A DNA stretch of 64,000 bases, taken from NCBI RefSeq assembly GCF_002804105.1, contig NZ_CP024964.1, forward strand, positions 434,001-498,000, read 5' to 3'. Origin of the DNA: Mesoplasma melaleucae. GTDB taxonomy: Bacteria > Bacillota_I > Bacilli_A > Mycoplasmatales > Mycoplasmataceae. Position numbers and translations under genes: made by a program. The notes beneath the pieces were generated by a model. The model was not told the origin of the DNA and did not search any database. It saw only the letters and a program-made list of their open reading frames with translations. Numbering within the stretch: the first letter of the stretch is position 1; the number at the start of each line of letters is the position of its first letter. This document shows positions 57,440-64,000 of the stretch, in pieces.

Positions 57440-57472
57440 AAAAAAACCTTACAAGTAGAATTGTAAGGTTTT
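57440..57472 (-). terminator. Intrinsic terminator after the dCMP deaminase gene
   Basis: Perfect 10-base arms AACCTTACAA/TTGTAAGGTT and a T-rich tract on the minus strand. Confidence 0.9.
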
Positions 57473-57474
57473 GA

Positions 57475-57948
57475 TTAATCTATTGTAATATTTACATTAA
57501 AATCATTAATTTGTTTATATTCTATTTTTGCTGCTTCAAGCATTCTTTTTGAAGCTTGAACTTCTTTAGAATCACTATATTTGTCTTCTAAATAATAAAC
57601 TTTACTAATTCCTGCTTGAATAATAATTTTAGTACATTCATTGCATGGGAATAATGTTACGTATACATCACAATTAGTTAAGTTTGTTCTAGCACTTACA
57701 ATAGCGTTTAACTCAGCATGTGCTACATATGGATATTTAGTGTCAATTCATTCACCATCTCTTGTTCATGGGAATTTATCATCATCAACACCTCTTGGAA
57801 AACCATTATAACCAGTTGAAATAATTTGTTTTAAATTATTTACAAGAATTGCTCCAACTTGAGTTGAAGGATCTTTACTTCTCATTGCACAAACTTTTGC
57901 AACAGTCATAAAAAATTGGTCTCAACTTAAAAAATTTGTTCTTTTCAT
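57475..57948 (-). CDS. dCMP deaminase (ComEB-type)
   Basis: A 157-residue zinc deaminase converting dCMP to dUMP. The zinc motifs H-A-E-L-N-A-I and F-P-C-N-E-C are intact, as is the substrate motif G-Y-N-G-F-P-R-G. It starts at the TAATG junction that ends the upstream membrane gene (1-base overlap). In Bacillus its homologue ComEB sits in the comE locus. Confidence 0.93.
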
Positions 57949-59402
57949 TAGTATTTTAATTCTAATCTAAAGTTTGATGCTAGATTTTGTGAAAATGAAG
58001 TTGTTTCTAATATTGAAGCATTTAATGAGTAAACAATTCATTTATCATTTCAAAGTCCTTTTTCATTGAATCTTCCAACTCAACCGATCTTAGCAACTAT
58101 TTTATTGTAGTGATCAATGTCTCCACCAATTTTATTTCTTCCATAAAATTGTAATGCTGCAATGATGTTGTAGTTATATGCAGGTGCTTTTTTTAATGTA
58201 ACAATGAAAACAATTCCAGTTACAATAAAAGCTACTAAAAATAAAATTAAAATATTTTCTCTTCATGTTCATTCTTTAACAGGTTTTTTAACCAATCCAG
58301 CAAAGATTGATCCAAAGATAATTCCTGACATTAATACAGAGAATGAACTTAATTGGTCTTCACTTGATAAAATTGCTAAAACAATTAATACGATTGGTCA
58401 AATTACTTTTACTTTACCAAATTGAGCAATTGGTGATGTTTGACCTGAAACGTTCATAGCTAGAATTCCAACCATGATTCCAATAATTGGAAGTGAACCT
58501 GAAGTTATTGTGTAAGGAAGTGTTGCAGAAACAACAAAACCAAGTGTGATATATGCTAATACAAATGAAATTGCTAATTTTCAGATATTTCCAATAATAA
58601 TTTCAGTAAGTTTACTAATTGAAAATAATGATGTTGTTAATAAGAAAATCATTAATGCGCTAAATACAATCCCACTTCCTGAATCCATTGCACTGAATCC
58701 ATAAGTGAAAATTCTTCATCACTGCCCACCTGCAATTGTTAATGATTGATTTGTACCACCAAAGATAATCATTGGAGCTTGTCATGCTCTTGCAAGTCAA
58801 GGTTTAGCAACACCAGCTTCATCGATTGCAATCCCTTGTATGATATTCAAATTCATGAATAAACCAATAATAGTAAATGATACTGGCATGATAATAAAGA
58901 AAAATAAAATAACTCATGTAAAACTAATATTATTATTCTTAATTTTATTTAATGCTATCTTAAAATTATTTAACTTAATTTCGTCATTTAAATCTTCATC
59001 TTGAATTTTTTCAGTTTTATTTACTTCAGCAATTGTTAAATAAGTTTCTTTTAATTGAGTGATTGATGGTAAGAATTTAACTAGATTATTTTTTAGTTCT
59101 TCTGGTGTTGTTATAATAAGAATTTCTTGATCATCTTCAGTTAATTCATTTTTATATTCACTAATAACAATTTTTAATTTTTTAACTTTGTCATTCATAA
59201 AGTTTTTTTGTACAGTAACTTCGATATCTGATCAAATTTCAGTAGACCCATCAATTTGAAGTTCAACTAGTGAATATTCATTTAAATTATTAATGAATAA
59301 AACTTTAGATTCTTTAATTTTTTTATCAACGTTTTTGTATTTATAAATCTTCTTTAAAAATTTAACTAACTCTTGATATGTCTTAAATTGTTTTTCAGTC
59401 AT
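57948..59402 (-). CDS. Rhomboid-like multispanning membrane protein without the catalytic pair
   Basis: A 484-residue protein. The first ~150 residues are soluble and charged (E-L-V-K-F-L-K-K-I-Y). After that come about seven membrane segments. The stretch G-G-Q-W-W-R-I-F-T-Y-G-F looks like the W-R motif of rhomboid proteases, and S-G-S-L-P-I-I-G-I-M-V-G lies where G-x-S-G would be, but the serine is displaced and the matching His (normally H-x-G-G) is absent in G-S-I-F-A-G-L. It may be a pseudo-protease. ATG 59402 (AGGTGG upstream) lies inside the rluD 3' end. Confidence 0.65.
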
Positions 59403-60318
59403 TTTCAACACCACCTTCTTCAATAATCTTGTCTTTAAATTCTTTTGGTAATTCTGCTTTTAATTTTACCATTTCTTTTGTGATAGGGTGTCAAAATTCT
59501 AATTTATATGCATGTAGCATTTGTCCAAAATCAGTTGGTTTTTCAGCTAACTTACCATAAGCAGGGTCATTTACAATTGGATGCTTAATAAAATTAAAGT
59601 GTACTCTAATTTGATGTGTTCTTCCTGTTTCAATTGCACATTTAACCAGTGTTGTTTGGTCTAAACGTTTAATTACATCAAAATTTGTTACTGCATATTT
59701 AGAATTTTTTGATGCTACCATCATCTTTTTACGATCATTTTGATGTCTACCAATTGGGGCATCAATAATCCCTTTTTCTTCTTTAATTTCTCCTCATACT
59801 AAAGCAACATATTCTTTATATATTTCATGATTCTTTAGCATTTCAGTTAGAACTTGATGAGCTTTATCATTTTTTGCAACAATTAACAAACCAGTTGTTT
59901 GTTTGTCAATTCTATGAACTATTCCAGGTCTTTCAACCCCACCAATACTACTTAAGAATTTTTCATCTCTTCCTAATAAAGCATTAACCATTGTGCCTTC
60001 AGTATTTCCAGCACCTGGGTGAACAACCATATTATTAGCTTTATTAACAACTAAGATATCATCATCTTCATAAATAATATCTAAATCAATTTTTTCAGCA
60101 TTAATTGTTGAAGGTTTAACTTCTGGTATTGTTACTTCAATTTCAATTTCGCCTTGTAAATTAAAATTTTGTTTTGTTTCAATGTTTCCATTAACTGTTA
60201 CATGTCCATTTTTGATTAAGTTTTGAATAAAGCTTCTTGAATATTCAGTAGATTCAGCTAATGCGTCTACTAAGTATTTATCTAATCTTACTTTTTCAAC
60301 ATTAGCTTTGAATTTCAT
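59383..60318 (-). CDS. rluD: Ribosomal large-subunit pseudouridine synthase (RluD type)
   Basis: A 311-residue enzyme. N-terminal S4 domain (V-R-L-D-K-Y-L-V, then N-G-H-V-T-V-N-G), catalytic motif G-I-V-H-R-I-D-K-Q-T-T-G-L with the essential Asp, and T-G-R-T-H-Q-I-R-V-H-F. It makes pseudouridines in 23S rRNA. The frame passes through TGA (Trp) and ends at TAA 59383, overlapping the next gene by 20 bases. Confidence 0.95.
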
Positions 60319-60910
60319 TTTTTACCTCTTCTTCTGCTTTTTCTTTATTCGGTCTAAACATATTAACAATTTCAATTATTAAACAAATTGCTCCAATTCC
60401 GATTCCTATATTAACTAACATATCAGCTAAATTAAATATGTAATTGCCAGATCCTAAGAAATTAAAATCTCACATAAACATATCAACAACTCCACCATGA
60501 ATTCCATCAATATTCGCTGGTGCTCATGATCTTGCTAGTAAATTAGCAAATCCTCCGGCTAATAGAACTGAACAAGTAATAATTCATTTTTTATCATTTA
60601 GAAATACAAATACAATCATTAAAGCTACTACAAATAGTGTTGCTAAAACTATAGTTTGCGCAAGTTTATCACCAGAATCATTATTTCCATAAGCTGATCC
60701 TAAGTTAATCACATAACGAAGATTTAAAAATCCTTTAATAAAATTTTTACTTTCACCTTGTTGCATTGTTGCAACAACAATTCATTTAACAATTCAATCT
60801 AATAAAATTAATACTGTCATTATCGGAGCAGCAATTATTAATTTAAATTTTCATTTATAATCATAATGTTTCAAAAGAAAAATAATATTTTCTGTTAAAT
60901 TGATATTCAT
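60302..60910 (-). CDS. lspA: Lipoprotein signal peptidase II
   Basis: A 202-residue membrane aspartyl protease that cleaves lipoprotein signals before the lipid-modified Cys, serving the three intact lipoproteins in this window. The two catalytic aspartates are in G-G-V-V-D-M and F-N-L-A-D-M. Four membrane segments are seen. It overlaps rluD by 17 bases; lspA-rluD next to ileS is the usual Firmicutes arrangement. Confidence 0.95.
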
Positions 60911-60928
60911 TGCTTACCTCCTAAACAT

Positions 60929-63655
<2,727 letters not shown>

Positions 63656-63670
63656 TTTCTAATCTCCTTT

Positions 63671-63905
63671 TAAAAATAAAAATCGCCCCTATAACAAGGA
63701 GCGATTTACCGCGGTACCATCCTAATTGATAAATTAAAACTTAATTTATTATCTTTAAGGTTTTAACGGTGCCACCGCAAAATTCTACTCAATATATATT
63801 TTTCTTTTTTGTTGAAAAAAGTGATATTTTTTAACAATTATTACTAGTTTGCACCAACCACTAGCTCTCTTAGAATAATTAATTTAAAAAACTTGTCTTT
63901 TAGTT
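63671..63905 (-). promoter_or_regulatory. T-box leader for ileS (isoleucine specifier)
   Basis: On the minus strand: the conserved stem I distal element GAGAGCTAGTGGTTGGTG near 63870, an ATC (Ile) codon at 63825-63823 on the 3' side of stem I as specifier, the T-box bulge GGATGGTACCGCG (63722-63710) whose TGGT would pair with the tRNA 3' end, and a terminator AAATCGCTCC..GGGGCGATTT with T-run (63706-63671). A second T-box-like GCGGTGGCACCG lies at 63778-63767. Uncharged tRNA-Ile should turn ileS on. Confidence 0.88.
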
Positions 63906-63923
63906 TTATAATAATATTTTATC

Positions 63924-64000
63924 TTATTTTTCTTTAATTTGATGTTTTTTTACAAAATCTGTTGTTCTTAAAATATAGTCATCTGTAAATTTAATGATTG
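63924..64000 (-). CDS. C-terminal fragment of an unknown gene (enters from the right edge)
   Basis: The minus-strand frame reads I-I-K-F-T-D-D-Y-I-L-R-T-T-D-F-V and ends K-E-K at TAA 63924, upstream of the ileS T-box. Only 24 codons are in view. In many Firmicutes divIVA precedes ileS, but this tail is too short to assign. Confidence 0.5.
   Translation of the reverse strand, partial: IIKFTDDYILRTTDFVKKHQIKEK

Overview
The window is about 27% G+C by eye, and TGA must be read as tryptophan (genetic code 4) for almost every housekeeping gene to stay open. Lipoproteins begin MKKL with a cysteine near residue 24. The gene content and order, an aptamer built like the Mesoplasma purine/2'-deoxyguanosine riboswitches, and a gene remnant of the ETX/MTX2 toxin family point to a wall-less mollicute of the Entomoplasmatales, probably Mesoplasma/Entomoplasma. 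All coordinates below assume TGA = Trp.

Layout. 1-4.6 kb: end of an unknown plus-strand gene, then a minus-strand surface operon (two-segment membrane protein, SGNH esterase lipoprotein, large MOLPALP-like lipoprotein) behind a very good promoter. 4.6-10.1 kb: tightly packed minus-strand repair/translation operon ribF-nfo-nusB-xseA-xseB-tlyA-dinB. 10.2-15.2 kb: mostly plus strand, with a membrane protein, plsY, a nicotinamidase, an S1-domain protein, then a decayed riboswitch with the wrecked guaA and guaB genes. 15.2-20.1 kb: minus-strand exonuclease-like gene, yqeH, a DUF896 gene, tkt, a YneF-like gene and a Cys-rich protein. 20.3-23.6 kb: graveyard of repeat-containing lipoprotein genes. 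23.8-33.5 kb: an acidic repeat protein, valS, a Ca-type P-ATPase, engB and three small unknown genes. 33.6-39.0 kb: an unknown plus-strand gene, an ETX/MTX2 toxin remnant, a split SDR gene, rpsU, membrane proteins and a dead ABC-F gene. 39.2-45.0 kb: hisS-aspS, a large membrane protein, holA and rpsT. 45.1-47.5 kb: broken comEC and a broken neighbour. 47.6-53.6 kb: rdgB-trmL-nadD/yqeK-mtnN, rbfA, a choline-kinase-like gene, broken ogt, pepP and rpmG. 53.8-55.4 kb: a lipoprotein and five tRNA genes. 55.5-64 kb: acpS-folA-plsC, and ileS-lspA-rluD-rhomboid-like-dCMP deaminase, headed by an isoleucine T-box leader.

How the genes fit together. The intact genes cover core translation, repair, lipid and cofactor functions. 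The broken genes are those a host-dependent mollicute can lose: GMP synthesis from IMP, DNA uptake, alkylation repair, surface adhesin-like lipoproteins and a pore-forming toxin. Many lesions are in-frame TAA/TAG codons and large deletions, so they are not simply homopolymer sequencing errors. The most notable points are the joint decay of the guanine-nucleotide genes and their riboswitch, the toxin remnant, the surface lipoprotein operon, and a recurring gene-junction pattern in which an old ATGA overlap has become a Trp codon and the upstream gene runs 13-22 bases into the next.
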